Source: Senegalimassilia faecalis (lineage in GTDB: Bacteria > Actinomycetota > Coriobacteriia > Coriobacteriales > Eggerthellaceae). Taken from it: DNA of 64,000 bases. This document shows, piece after piece, positions 17,056 through 26,463 of this stretch. The DNA is taken from assembly GCF_004135645.1 (NCBI RefSeq), contig NZ_SDPW01000001.1, positions 248,001 through 312,000 on the forward strand. Reading direction: 5' to 3'. Numbering within the stretch: the stretch's first letter is position 1; each line of letters starts with the position of its first letter. The translations under genes and the position numbers were made by a program. The notes under the pieces are model-generated. The model searched no databases. It saw only the letters and a program-made list of their open reading frames with translations, and was not told the origin of the DNA.

Positions 17056-17208
17056 AAAGTCAGCGAGGGTGCCTGCAGTGCCCTAGATTGTGGGGAACGC
17101 AAGGGCGCCGCGTACTTTGGTACGCAAGCCCTTGGGTTCGCCGCAAGCTGGGGTGCTGCAGGCGGCCACAGCGTCGAGTAGGTCCGGCTGCCGACAGGCA
17201 GACGGAAC
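17056..17208. repeat. Structured foldback repeat, copy A (inside the fab operon)
   Basis: A 153-bp element between fabF and fabZ, starting 3 bases after the fabF stop codon. It shares AAAGTCAGCGAGGG, GGGCGCCGCG, ACGCAAGC and CAGCGTCGAG with copy B at 47207-47357. It folds on itself: GCCTGCAG pairs with CTGCAGGC, CAAGGGC with GCCCTTG, GCGTAC with GTACGC, and CTGCC with GGCAG. No start codon lies inside. The 74 bases on to fabZ hold only small inverted repeats. Confidence 0.75.
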
Positions 17209-17211
17209 CAC

Positions 17212-18492
17212 CTAGAACGGCGAAACAGCAAGAACGGCGTTGTGGCCGCCGAAGCCGAGCGAGTTCGACAGCGCTACTTTCTGAGGGTAGTTCTGCAGCG
17301 GCTCGGACACCACGTTCACGGGGCACTCGGGGTCGGGCTGGGCAAAACCTGCCGTGGGCGGCACGCACTGATTGGCCACCGAAAGCGCGGTGACCACGGC
17401 CTCAACCGCGCCGGCGACACCCAGCGTGTGGCCCAGCGAGCCCTTCACCGACGTGATGGGAATCTTGCGCCCCAGCTCATCGCCAGCAAGCGCGATGAGC
17501 GCCGCAGCCTCGGTGGCGTCGTTGGCATGCGTGGACGTGCCATGCGCGTTCACGTGCCCCAGGTCGGCCACGGTGAAACCGCCCTCGTCAAGCGCCTGCT
17601 GCATGGCGCGCTGGATGCCCTCGCCAGTGGGGTTCGGCGCCGTCATGTGGTAAGCGTCGCCCGTCGAGCCGAAACCGGTGATCTCGGCGATGGGCTTCGC
17701 ACCGCGCGCCAGCGCATGCTCCAGCGATTCCAGCACCAGCACCGCGCCGCCTTCGCCCGCCACGAAACCGCTGCGGCGCACGTCGAACGGCATGGACGCC
17801 GCCTGCGGGTCCTCGGCATGCGTCAGAGCACCAAGGTTCGTGAAGCCCGCGATGCAGATGGGGTTCACCGATTCCTCGGAGCCGCCGGCAAGCGCCAGGT
17901 CGCAATAGCCGTGGCGGATGGAGCGCACGGCCGAGCCGATGTTGTGCGCGCCGGTGGCACACGCGGTGGACACGTCGATGCACTCGCCGCGCATGCCGTA
18001 GCGGATGGCGATGTGGCCGGCGGCCATGTTGCCGATCATCGTGGGGATGAACAGCGGGTTCACGCGCTTAGGACCCTTCTCGTCAAGCGTGCGGAAACCC
18101 TTTTGCAGCTCGTCGATGCCGCCGATGCCCGCGCCGAACACCACCGCGGCGCGCGTGGGGTCCTCGTCGTCCATGTTGACGCCCGCCTGCGCCATGGCCT
18201 CGTCGGCGGCGATGAGCGCGTACTGCACGAAGCGCTCGAAGCGGCGCGCCTCCTTCTTCGTCAAGCCATATTCCGTGGCGTCGAAATCGGGCACCTCGGC
18301 CGCGATGCGCACCTCGTAGTCGCTTGCATCGAAGTGCGTGATGGGGCGCACGCAGCAGCGCTTGCCCATGACGGCATCCCACAGCGCCTGAACGCCCACG
18401 CCCGCCGGCGTGACGGCGCCCATGCCCGTGATGACGACGCGGTGCGTGCCGTCCGCGCGCCTGACTTGCGTGTTCGCTACCTGCTCGCTCAT
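17212..18492 (-). CDS. fabF: 3-oxoacyl-ACP synthase II (FabF)
   Basis: Condensing enzyme that elongates acyl-ACP with malonyl-ACP. The 426 residues carry the Cys-His-His triad in STACATGAHNIG, VNAHGTSTHAND and KGSLGHTLGVAG. The N-terminal MSEQVANTQVRRADGTHR is a slightly longer lead than usual before VVITGMGAVTPAG. The ATG overlaps the fabG stop as ATGA. No fabH is seen in the window. Confidence 0.97.
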   Translation of the reverse strand: MSEQVANTQVRRADGTHRVVITGMGAVTPAGVGVQALWDAVMGKRCCVRPITHFDASDYEVRIAAEVPDFDATEYGLTKKEARRFERFVQYALIAADEAMAQAGVNMDDEDPTRAAVVFGAGIGGIDELQKGFRTLDEKGPKRVNPLFIPTMIGNMAAGHIAIRYGMRGECIDVSTACATGAHNIGSAVRSIRHGYCDLALAGGSEESVNPICIAGFTNLGALTHAEDPQAASMPFDVRRSGFVAGEGGAVLVLESLEHALARGAKPIAEITGFGSTGDAYHMTAPNPTGEGIQRAMQQALDEGGFTVADLGHVNAHGTSTHANDATEAAALIALAGDELGRKIPITSVKGSLGHTLGVAGAVEAVVTALSVANQCVPPTAGFAQPDPECPVNVVSEPLQNYPQKVALSNSLGFGGHNAVLAVSPF

Positions 18493-19253
18493 AGTGCCAA
18501 ACCTCCGTCAACACAAATGACCTGGCCGGTAATGTAGCCGGCCTCTTCGCTTGCCAAAAAACGCACCAGGTGCGCCACATCGGCCGCCCGCCCGAAGCGC
18601 TTGAGCGGAATCTGCGCGCCGATGGCCTCGCGCTGCTTTTCGGACAGCGCGTCGGTCATGTCCGTGGCAATGAACCCGGGGGCCACGGCATTCGCCGTGA
18701 CGCCGCGCGCCGCCAGCTCGCGCGCGATGGTCTTCGTCAGCCCGATGACGCCGGCCTTCGAAGCCGCATAGTTCACCTGGCCGGCGTTGCCGCCGATGCC
18801 CGAGATGCTGCTCATGTTGATGATGCGCCCATAGCGCTGCTTCATCATGATCTGGCCCGCGGCCTTGCAGCACAAAAACGTGCCTTTGAGGTTCACGTTG
18901 ATGACGTTGTCGAAGTCTTCCTCCTTCATGCGCACCATCAGCCCGTCGTGGGTGATGCCGGCATTGTTCACCAGCACGTCAAGGCGGCCAAACGCCTTAT
19001 GAGCCACGGAAACCAGCGCGCTGGCCTCATCGGCATTGCCCACGCTGGCCGCCACGGCAAGCGTCTGCACGCCGTATCGCGCCGCAAGCGCATCGGCGTG
19101 TTCCTGCAGCGCGGCAAGGCCGCGTTCGCTAGAGCAGTTCAGGCACACGTTGTAGCCGGCCTGCGCAAGCTCGCTGGCAACAGCCAGCCCGATGCCGCGC
19201 GAAGAGCCGGTGACCAGCGCGCTTTTGCGCTGGGTATCGTTCGTTTCGCTCAT
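18489..19253 (-). CDS. fabG: 3-oxoacyl-ACP reductase (FabG)
   Basis: NADPH-dependent short-chain dehydrogenase that reduces 3-oxoacyl-ACP. The 254 residues have the cofactor motif TGSSRGIGLAVA, NNAGITHDGLMVRMKEEDF and the catalytic SSISGIGGNAGQVNYAASK (Ser, Tyr, Lys), then the FabG-like APGFIATDMTDAL and GYITGQVICVDGGLAL. It sits 3 bases after fabD and overlaps fabF by 4. Confidence 0.97.
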   Translation of the reverse strand: MSETNDTQRKSALVTGSSRGIGLAVASELAQAGYNVCLNCSSERGLAALQEHADALAARYGVQTLAVAASVGNADEASALVSVAHKAFGRLDVLVNNAGITHDGLMVRMKEEDFDNVINVNLKGTFLCCKAAGQIMMKQRYGRIINMSSISGIGGNAGQVNYAASKAGVIGLTKTIARELAARGVTANAVAPGFIATDMTDALSEKQREAIGAQIPLKRFGRAADVAHLVRFLASEEAGYITGQVICVDGGLAL

Positions 19254-19256
19254 GGG

Positions 19257-20195
19257 TTACTCCTCATCGGTTGCGCAGCGCGCAACGAAAGACTCGAATG
19301 ATTCGGCGTCCTGCACGCAGGCGCGCGCGGCGGTGCGATCGATGCGCTTGACCAGGTTCGTCAGCACGCCGCCGAAGCCAACCTCCACGAACGCGGTTTC
19401 GCCCTGCGCCACAAGCGCTTGGACGCTTTGCTGAAAACGCACGGGGTGCGTGAGGTGGCGCACCAGGTGCTCGCGCGCATCGGCAGCGCGAAGCGGGCTG
19501 GCGTCGGTATTGCAGATAAGCGGCACGGAAGGCTCGGCGAACGCGACGTTGGCCAGGTACGCGTCAAGGCCCTCGGCCGCAGATTGCATAAGCGGGCTGT
19601 GGAAGGCGCCGGACGTGGCAAGGCGCGAGAAGCGCTTGCCCGCCACCGCCCACGCGGCCTCAGCGCGCTCCACCGCCGCAACTTCGCCGGAAACAACAAT
19701 CTGACCAGGGGCGTTGAAGTTCGCCGGCACCAGCACCTGACCTTCGGCGCACGATTGGCACACCTCGGTCACGCTTTGCTCGTCGGCTTTCAGAAACGCG
19801 CTCATCACGCCGGGGTGCTGCTCGGCGGCTTCGGCCATAAGGCGCGCACGCTCGGCAACGAAGGCAAACGTGTCGGCATCGGAAAGCATGCCGGAGACGG
19901 CAAGCGCGCTGACCTGGCCAAGCGAGAAGCCCAGCACGGCGGAAGGCCGCGCGCCGCGCGCTTCAAGCGCATGCGCGATGCCCACGGACAACGCGCACAT
20001 AGCCGGTTGGGCGAAGCGCGTATCGTTGAGCTTTTCAGCCGGGGCGTTCAGCATGACGTCGGCCACGTCATAGCCCAGCACATCGGATGCGCACGCCAGC
20101 GTTTGCGCCACTTCCGTGACTTCCATAAGCGAAGCGCCCATGCCGGGCTTTTGCGCGCCCTGGCCGGAGAACAAAAAGACGGGATTCACGTTCAC
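19257..20195 (-). CDS. fabD: Malonyl-CoA:ACP transacylase FabD
   Basis: Moves malonyl from CoA to acyl carrier protein. The 312 residues begin FLFSGQGAQKPGMG, have the nucleophile elbow GFSLGQVSAL (Ser) and the catalytic His in SGAFHSPLM. It lies 7 bases after fabK and 3 before fabG, in one transcription unit. Confidence 0.96.
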   Translation of the reverse strand: MNVNPVFLFSGQGAQKPGMGASLMEVTEVAQTLACASDVLGYDVADVMLNAPAEKLNDTRFAQPAMCALSVGIAHALEARGARPSAVLGFSLGQVSALAVSGMLSDADTFAFVAERARLMAEAAEQHPGVMSAFLKADEQSVTEVCQSCAEGQVLVPANFNAPGQIVVSGEVAAVERAEAAWAVAGKRFSRLATSGAFHSPLMQSAAEGLDAYLANVAFAEPSVPLICNTDASPLRAADAREHLVRHLTHPVRFQQSVQALVAQGETAFVEVGFGGVLTNLVKRIDRTAARACVQDAESFESFVARCATDEE

Positions 20196-20202
20196 GCCCC
20201 CT

Positions 20203-21165
20203 TTATGCGCGCTGCGCGTTGGCGTCGGCCGCTTGCTGCAAGTCGCGTGCGCCGCGAGAGAGCGCCTGCTCCATCAGCTCGTCGATGACCTGGCGCGCCG
20301 TCTTGCGCTCGTGCACTAAGGCCGCCACCTGGCCCGCCATCATGGAACCGTTGTCAACATCGCCCTCCACGGCACGGCGAAGGCTGCCGGCGTACATGGC
20401 CTCAAGCTCGTCGCCGTTTTTCGCCATGTCGGCCTCAAGCTTGCGCACGTTGCGCGCGAACTTGTTCTTCAGGCAGCGCACCGGATGCCCGCTGCCGCGG
20501 CCGGTGACGATGGTGTCAGAATCCTTCGCGGCCAGCACGCGCTCTTTGTAGGCGTCGGCCACCGTGCACTCCTCCACCGTCAGAAAGCGCGTGCCCATCT
20601 GGACGCCCTCGGCGCCCAGCGCGAACGCGGCCGCGATGCCGCGCCCATCGGCAATGCCGCCGGCAGCGATGACGGGGATGGACACCGTGTCGCACACCGC
20701 CGGCACCAGCGCCATGGTGGTGAGCTCGCCCACATGCCCGCCGCTTTCGGTGCCTTCGGCGACCACGGCATCGGCGCCAAGGCGCTCCATGCGGCGCGCA
20801 AGCGCGGTGGTGGCAACTACGGGGATCACCTTGATGCCGGCCTCTTTCCACATGTCCATGTAGTTGGCGGGGCTGCCGGCGCCCGTGGTGACCACGTCGA
20901 TTTTCAGGTCCACCAGCAGGCGCGCCAACTCGGCGGCGTTGGGATCCATGAGCATGACGTTCGCGCCGAGGGGCTTGTCCGTGACGGCGCGGGCGGCGCG
21001 CACCTGCTCCTCGACCCACGACAGCGGAGCGCCGCCGCACGCGATGATGCCAAGCCCGCCCGCCTCGCTGACGGCGCCGGCCAAGCTGGCGTCGGCGATG
21101 CGCGCCATAGCACCCTGGATGATGGGCACCTCGATGCCCAGAAGTTCGGTGATGCGAGTATTCAT
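20203..21165 (-). CDS. fabK: Enoyl-ACP reductase II (FabK), FMN-dependent
   Basis: Flavin enzyme of the nitronate-monooxygenase fold that performs the last reduction of the elongation cycle in organisms without FabI. The 320 residues show IEVPIIQGAMARIADASLAGAV, the flavin/phosphate stretches AGGIADGRGIAAAFALGA and GVQMGTRFL, and SGGHVGE with the conserved His. First gene of the fab operon. The 222 bases upstream have no clear sigma promoter; TTGCAT and CATACT about 19 bases apart near 21225-21260 are weak candidates. Placement with fabD and fabG argues for FabK rather than nitronate monooxygenase. Confidence 0.92.
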   Translation of the reverse strand: MNTRITELLGIEVPIIQGAMARIADASLAGAVSEAGGLGIIACGGAPLSWVEEQVRAARAVTDKPLGANVMLMDPNAAELARLLVDLKIDVVTTGAGSPANYMDMWKEAGIKVIPVVATTALARRMERLGADAVVAEGTESGGHVGELTTMALVPAVCDTVSIPVIAAGGIADGRGIAAAFALGAEGVQMGTRFLTVEECTVADAYKERVLAAKDSDTIVTGRGSGHPVRCLKNKFARNVRKLEADMAKNGDELEAMYAGSLRRAVEGDVDNGSMMAGQVAALVHERKTARQVIDELMEQALSRGARDLQQAADANAQRA

Positions 21166-21387
21166 TTCTGTTTTGTTCCTCTTCTTGCGCGGTGCAGACA
21201 GCGCACAACATGCGCCCGATTTTCGTACCCGAGTATGTTAGTCCAACGTCGCGACCATGCAACCCGCCGCCACAGCGTTTCACGTTATCTGCGCGTTGCG
21301 TTCAAACCCCACACGCATTTGACGTGCGGTTATGAATGCATGAAGATTCACCTGCGTAGTAAAAGAGCCCGATAGCTGAAGAAGGCG

Positions 21388-23361
21388 TCACTTTTCCAAG
21401 CGAAAGTCAAGGCGGCCCGCTTTCGCATCGGCAGCGACCAAAACCACGCGCACGCGCTGCCCCAGACGGAACACTTTGCCGCTGTCCTGCCCCACCAGCT
21501 GATAGCGCACCGCATCGCACGCGAAGTACTCGTCGCCCAGATAACGCGCCGCCACCATGCCCTCGGCGGTGTTGTCCAGGCTGACGTACATGCCATACGA
21601 CGCCACGCCCGACACGGTGGCGTCGAACGCCTCGCCGAGAAAGCCCGCCATGTACTCGATGAGCTTGAGCTCCTGCGACTGGCGCGCCGTCTTCTCGGCA
21701 ACGCGCTCCATGTCCGAGGCGTGCTCGGCTATCCACGGCAGCGCCGCCACTTCCTGCTCGAATTTTTGCGGGCGCCGCGTCAGCTGCGCGCGTAGCATGC
21801 GGTGCACCACCAGGTCGGGATAGCGGCGAATGGGGCTGGTGAAGTGCGTATACGCTTCGCTGGCCAAGCCGAAGTGGCCGTCGCACGTAGGCTTGTACGC
21901 GGCGCGCTTCATGGCGCGCAACACCAGCGTCTGCACCAAGTTGCCCTCGAGGCGGCCCTGCGATTCGGAAAGCACGCGCGCGATGGCGTGCGCATCGCCC
22001 GCCACGAACCGCTCGGGGCTGATACGAGAGAACCAGCTGAACTCCTGCAGCACGGGAAGCAGCGCCGCCAAGCTATCGGGCGAAGGCTTCTCGTGCACGC
22101 GGTACAGCGCAGGGAAACCGCGCTCGCTTAGGTGCTGGGCCACCACCTCGTTCGCCAGGATCATGGCCTCTTCCACCAGCGAAGTTGCCTCGGTTTTGCG
22201 GCGCAGGTCAACGCGCACGGGCTTGCCGTCGTCGTCAAGCGCCACGCGGGCTTCCGGGAAGTCGAAATCGAGGCCACCAGCTGCCTGACGCGCTGCGATA
22301 CGCGCTTTGGCGAACTGCGACAGGAACCGCACGCGCTGCATGATGTCGTCGGGAAGGGCGGCATCGCCGTCAAGCGCCTGCTGCACCTGCCCGTACGTCA
22401 GCCGCGCCTGCGAGCGCATAAGCGCCGGGTAGATGTCGTAGCCGACGGCCTTCCAGTCCTGGTCAAGGTACACGTCGCACGTCATGCATCGGCGCGTTTC
22501 GTTCGGGTTGAGCGAGCACAGGCCGTTCGAAAGCTGCTCGGGAAGCATGGGGATGACGCGGTCGACCAGATACACGCTGGTGGCGCGGCGGCGAGCGTCA
22601 AGATCAAGCGAACTGTTCCACGGCACGTAGTACGACACATCGGCGATGTGCACGCCAAGGCGCCACACGGCACCGTCGCGCAGGAAATCCTGCGCCGGGT
22701 CAAGCGAAAGCGCATCGTCGAAGTCTCGCGCATCGGCCGGGTCGATGGTGAACACGCAGCGGTCGCGCACGTCGCGATACCCTGCGGCAAGCGCGCCCAC
22801 CTCGTCAAGCTGGGCCGCCTGCGCCTCGGCGAGCGCGCCTTCCGAGAACACGGTTTCCAGCTTGTTGCGCGCAACGATGGCGTCAACGGAAATGGTAGCT
22901 TCCTCGGCGGTGCCCAGCACCTCTTCGATAACGCCGCACGCTGCTTCGTGGCGCGAAGGGTACGCCGTCATGCGCACGCGCACGAGCGCCCCATCGGGCA
23001 CATCGGGGAAATCGGCGCGCATGGTGAAAATGTCATAGGAGATGTTGCGGTCTTCAGGCACCACCACGCCGAACGGTTCGGCCACCTCATAGCGGCCCAC
23101 CACCGTATCGTGCGCGCGGTCGATGACGCGCAGAATGCGTGCAGCGAGGCGCTCTTCGGCAGCGCCTTTCTGCGCACCGTGCGCCGGCAGCGGCGCAATT
23201 TCCACCAGATCGCCGTCGAACGCTCCTGCCATCTTCGATTCGGGAATGAAGTATTCGCCTTCGGCCGTACGCACGAAACCGAACGTGCCGCCGTGCACCG
23301 TCAGCACGCCATGCGGGTTTGCGCGAGGTCGGCGGCGCGTATGCTTGCGCGTGCGCCCCAT
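21388..23361 (-). CDS. rnr: Ribonuclease R
   Basis: Processive 3'-5' exoribonuclease of the RNB family that degrades structured RNA. In 657 residues it has a short basic N-terminus, a cold-shock-like domain (GGTFGFVRTAEGEYFIP), the RNB core with metal ligands in FTIDPADARDFDDALSL and HIADVSYYV, the REALIADB-type stretch FTSPIRRYPDLVVHR, and a C-terminal S1 domain (GVASYGMYVSLDN). It lacks the helix-turn-helix of the E. coli enzyme, so it is shorter. The ATG directly follows the ctpA stop. RNase R also takes part in trans-translation quality control. Confidence 0.95.
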   Translation of the reverse strand: MGRTRKHTRRRPRANPHGVLTVHGGTFGFVRTAEGEYFIPESKMAGAFDGDLVEIAPLPAHGAQKGAAEERLAARILRVIDRAHDTVVGRYEVAEPFGVVVPEDRNISYDIFTMRADFPDVPDGALVRVRMTAYPSRHEAACGVIEEVLGTAEEATISVDAIVARNKLETVFSEGALAEAQAAQLDEVGALAAGYRDVRDRCVFTIDPADARDFDDALSLDPAQDFLRDGAVWRLGVHIADVSYYVPWNSSLDLDARRRATSVYLVDRVIPMLPEQLSNGLCSLNPNETRRCMTCDVYLDQDWKAVGYDIYPALMRSQARLTYGQVQQALDGDAALPDDIMQRVRFLSQFAKARIAARQAAGGLDFDFPEARVALDDDGKPVRVDLRRKTEATSLVEEAMILANEVVAQHLSERGFPALYRVHEKPSPDSLAALLPVLQEFSWFSRISPERFVAGDAHAIARVLSESQGRLEGNLVQTLVLRAMKRAAYKPTCDGHFGLASEAYTHFTSPIRRYPDLVVHRMLRAQLTRRPQKFEQEVAALPWIAEHASDMERVAEKTARQSQELKLIEYMAGFLGEAFDATVSGVASYGMYVSLDNTAEGMVAARYLGDEYFACDAVRYQLVGQDSGKVFRLGQRVRVVLVAADAKAGRLDFRLEK

Positions 23362-24651
23362 CTATTCACGCACCATTGACTGCGCCATTTCCAGCGCGAA
23401 CGACTTCTGGTTGTCTTCGTCGCTTGACAAGGCAATGGCCACGTCAGGGTTGATGCCCAGGCCGTCGATGTCGTGGCCCAGCGGACTTTTGTAGTATGCC
23501 GCGGTGTAACGAAGCGCGCCGCCAAACGACAAATCATGCGTCACCTGCACCGAGCCTTTGCCCAACGTGGTGGCGCCCACCAGCGTAGCGCGCTGGTTGT
23601 CCTGCAGCGATGCAGCAATAACCTCAGCAGCAGAAGACGTGTTGCCGTTCACCAACACCACCAGCGGCTTGTCGGTCAGCACCGAGCCCGTAGCGTTTTT
23701 CGTGGTCTCGTCAGCGCCCGTGGTGACGATGCGCACGATGGTGCCGCTTTTCACGAAGTAGCTGGAAATGTCCACGGCTTGCGTCAGATAACCGCCGGGG
23801 TTGTCGCGCAAGTCAAGCACATAGGCCTGCGCACCCCGCGCGTCCAAGTCGGAGATGGCCTGGCGCACCAGATCGGCCGAGTTCTGCGAAATCTGCCGCA
23901 GCTGAATGTAGCCCACCGAATCGGAAAGCTCGGTGGTGACGTTTTTCACGGTAGAGGACGTAACGGTAAGGGTGGTGGTGAATTCCGTGCCCGTTGCATC
24001 GTCAAGCGACGCGCCGCGGCGCCACGTGATAACCACCTGCGAACCTTCATCGCGTTTAAGCGCAGCCGTGACCTCGGACGTTGACCACGCGTGGCTGCGA
24101 TCGCCGTCGATGGCAACCACCACATCGCCCGAACGCACGTCGGCCGCTTGCGCATCGGAGCCTTCGAAGACGTCCACGGCATAGGCGTTGCCGTTGTATT
24201 CGTTGAACAGCACGCCCACCCCGTCGCCCGAAGACGCAGCATCCTGGTTGGAGTTCATGGCCGTGCGGCGGCTGGCGTCGTAATAGCGCAGGTACGGGTC
24301 CTGCGTAGACAGCGCGAACGCATCGAGCATCTTCGTGGTGGCCGTGTCCAAATCGTACGAATCCAGGCTGTCGTTGTTCACGATGCCTTCCACCTCGTCC
24401 ACACGCGCCGAAAGCGAATTGTACGTAGTGGGCTGCTGCGAGGCCTTCGCCTTCGCATCGGGGCTGCCGGTAAGCTGCGTGAGACCCAGCGAATCGAGCA
24501 AATCAACGTTGCCGCGAACGGCGAAGCCGCCGGCAAACGCGGCGGCTACGACGATGATGCACGAAAACACTTTCGCCAACTTTATGTTGCGGGCCCGCGC
24601 CTTGCGCGCAGTGGCCGCTATGGATGACTTCTTGTCGAAATGCCTTGGCAC
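23362..24651 (-). CDS. ctpA: S41-family carboxy-terminal processing protease
   Basis: Membrane-anchored serine protease of 429 residues. A basic N-terminus leads into one membrane helix (about 25-48). A PDZ domain follows (about 125-215, with SGDGVGVLFNEYNG and VRSGDVVVAIDGD). The S41 domain has VLDLRDNPGGYLTQAVD, catalytic Ser in VNGNTSSAAEVIAASL and Lys in TLGKGSVQ. It acts outside the membrane. Lying 13 bases after ftsX, it probably works with FtsEX on cell-wall enzymes or their regulators (inference). Confidence 0.93.
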   Translation of the reverse strand: MPRHFDKKSSIAATARKARARNIKLAKVFSCIIVVAAAFAGGFAVRGNVDLLDSLGLTQLTGSPDAKAKASQQPTTYNSLSARVDEVEGIVNNDSLDSYDLDTATTKMLDAFALSTQDPYLRYYDASRRTAMNSNQDAASSGDGVGVLFNEYNGNAYAVDVFEGSDAQAADVRSGDVVVAIDGDRSHAWSTSEVTAALKRDEGSQVVITWRRGASLDDATGTEFTTTLTVTSSTVKNVTTELSDSVGYIQLRQISQNSADLVRQAISDLDARGAQAYVLDLRDNPGGYLTQAVDISSYFVKSGTIVRIVTTGADETTKNATGSVLTDKPLVVLVNGNTSSAAEVIAASLQDNQRATLVGATTLGKGSVQVTHDLSFGGALRYTAAYYKSPLGHDIDGLGINPDVAIALSSDEDNQKSFALEMAQSMVRE

Positions 24652-24664
24652 GAAAGCTCCTGTT

Positions 24665-25573
24665 TTACACCTTCAGATAACGACGCATGGCGAATGCGGA
24701 ACCAAGCAAGCCGATGACCAAGCCAAACACCGCCAGCATCACATAGAACAGCGCGAATGTGCCGGTAGACAGGTCGATGGGCAGCCACGTCAGCGCGTTT
24801 TGCAGCTGCGGCAGCGCCAGGTTGCGCAAAAGCTCAAGCGAACCCACGGCAAGCGCCGCGCCGATGATGGCGTGCAAAGCGCCCTCCATCAAAAACGGCC
24901 CGCGGATGAACCCGTTCGACGCGCCCACCAAACGCATGATGGCGATTTCCTTGCGGCGAGCAAGAATAGCCAAGCGAATGGTGTTGTTGATGAACACGAG
25001 CGCGATGAAGATGAGCAGCGCGATAAGCGCCACGCCGATGACGCGAACATAGCTGGTAAGCTGGAACAGGCGGTCGACCGTCTTCTCGCCGTAACGCAGC
25101 GAGTCAGAAGGATCGGACGGGTTGTCGCAGATCTTCTGGAACGTGGTGTTCGCCTCGATCTGGTTGGCAACGTCCTCGACCAGCTGCGGGTCGGACAGCT
25201 CGACGTCGATGGAAGCCGGAAGCGGGTTCTGACCGTCAAGCGACTCGGCAATGTCCGAGCTTGAGGACTTCTTGAAGTTCTCAAGCGCCTGATCTTTGTC
25301 CGTGAAGCTGACCGAGGAAACGGCGCTCATGGACTGGATGGCCGACTGCAGCGACTGGATATCGGAGCTGGAGGCGTCGTCGGCGATCCACACCGTGATG
25401 TTGACCTCTTGCTCGACGGACTTCACCACGTTGTTCACCACAGAGCCGCCCACCAAAAAGATGCCGATGATCAAAAGCGACAGGAAGATGGTGACGATGG
25501 AACCAAGCGCCGTGGAAAGGTTGCGCGTGAAGCCGATCAGCGACTCCTTGAGAAAGTAAAAGAAACTAGACAT
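24665..25573 (-). CDS. ftsX: Cell-division protein FtsX
   Basis: Membrane partner of FtsE; the pair couples ATP hydrolysis to activation of peptidoglycan hydrolases at the septum. The 302 residues have helix 1 at about 20-45, an extracellular loop of about 110 residues and three C-terminal helices. The conserved cytoplasmic stretch [21 protein letters not shown] is clear. The first codons overlap the ftsE end by 8 bases. Confidence 0.95.
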   Translation of the reverse strand: MSSFFYFLKESLIGFTRNLSTALGSIVTIFLSLLIIGIFLVGGSVVNNVVKSVEQEVNITVWIADDASSSDIQSLQSAIQSMSAVSSVSFTDKDQALENFKKSSSSDIAESLDGQNPLPASIDVELSDPQLVEDVANQIEANTTFQKICDNPSDPSDSLRYGEKTVDRLFQLTSYVRVIGVALIALLIFIALVFINNTIRLAILARRKEIAIMRLVGASNGFIRGPFLMEGALHAIIGAALAVGSLELLRNLALPQLQNALTWLPIDLSTGTFALFYVMLAVFGLVIGLLGSAFAMRRYLKV

Positions 25574-26420
25574 CGAAACCGTACACCCCTCGATCTTGGT
25601 CGCGCGTCAGGTTGCCGCGGTCAAGCGCGATGACGCGACGACGCATGTTGTCCACCATTTCGCGGTCGTGCGTTGCAACGACGACGGTGGTGCCGGTGCG
25701 GTTAATACGCTCGAGCAGGTCCATGATGCCGCGAGACGTTTGCGGGTCAAGGTTGCCCGTAGGCTCGTCGCAGATAAGGACCGGAGGACGGTTCACGATG
25801 GCGCGGGCAATGGACACGCGCTGCTGCTCGCCACCGGAAAGCTGGTCCGGGCGCTTGTTCAACTTGTCCTGCAGGCCTACAAGGCGCAGCACCTCGGGCA
25901 CCTGCGTTTTGATGACGTGGCGGGATTTGCCGATTACCTCAAGTGCGAACGCAACGTTTTCGAATACCGTTTTGTTCGGCAGCAACTTGAAGTCCTGGAA
26001 CACGCAGCCGATGTTGCGGCGCAGGTACGGCACGCGCCAATTGCGCATGCTAGCAAGATCCTCATCGGCGATGTAGATGTGGCCCGACGTGGGCTTCACC
26101 TCGCGGATGAGCATGCGGATGAACGTGGTTTTACCGGAACCGGAATGGCCCACCAAAAACACGAACTCGCCTGCGTAGATTTGCAGGGAGATATCGTTGA
26201 GTGCGGGCTTGTTAGGCTGGGCCGGGTACACCTTCGACACATGATCGAACGTGATAACAGGTGTACCCGACTGCTGCGGAGTATCATCAATTTCAAGCAC
26301 CGGAAGCGATGCCGACAGCTGCGACGTCACTTGTCGCGCCGGCGCCGCATGCGCTGCTGCGTGCCGCCCAGGGCGCGCAGGAGCACCTTGGCTCATACTA
26401 TTCGTCACAGTTTGCTCCAT
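25566..26420 (-). CDS. ftsE: Cell-division ATP-binding protein FtsE
   Basis: ABC ATPase of the FtsEX complex. Walker [11 protein letters not shown], signature [14 protein letters not shown], Walker [12 protein letters not shown] and the switch His (ATHDREMV) are intact. The protein has about 53 extra residues before the ABC domain, rich in Ala, Pro and His, against a normal length near 230. Neither ATG 26420 nor the in-frame ATG 26396 has a clear ribosome site; 26420 is used because the predicted promoter lies just upstream. It leads ftsE-ftsX-ctpA-rnr. Confidence 0.93.
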   Translation of the reverse strand: MEQTVTNSMSQGAPARPGRHAAAHAAPARQVTSQLSASLPVLEIDDTPQQSGTPVITFDHVSKVYPAQPNKPALNDISLQIYAGEFVFLVGHSGSGKTTFIRMLIREVKPTSGHIYIADEDLASMRNWRVPYLRRNIGCVFQDFKLLPNKTVFENVAFALEVIGKSRHVIKTQVPEVLRLVGLQDKLNKRPDQLSGGEQQRVSIARAIVNRPPVLICDEPTGNLDPQTSRGIMDLLERINRTGTTVVVATHDREMVDNMRRRVIALDRGNLTRDQDRGVYGFDV

Positions 26421-26446
26421 TCATGTAGTGATGTACTGAGACGAAC

Positions 26447-26455
26447 AGATTCTAG
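26447..26455 (-). promoter_or_regulatory. Predicted extended -10 promoter of ftsE
   Basis: TGCTAGAAT on the minus strand, about 27 bases upstream of ATG 26420 and immediately downstream of the transketolase stop. No clear -35. Confidence 0.5.
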
Positions 26456-26463
26456 CAGAACCC

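Noticed and set aside
17060-17368. Possible peptide encoded in the two foldback repeats (common minus-strand frame ending at the same TGA)
   Set aside because: There is no start codon inside either element and the differences between copies are mostly non-synonymous, so coding is not supported.
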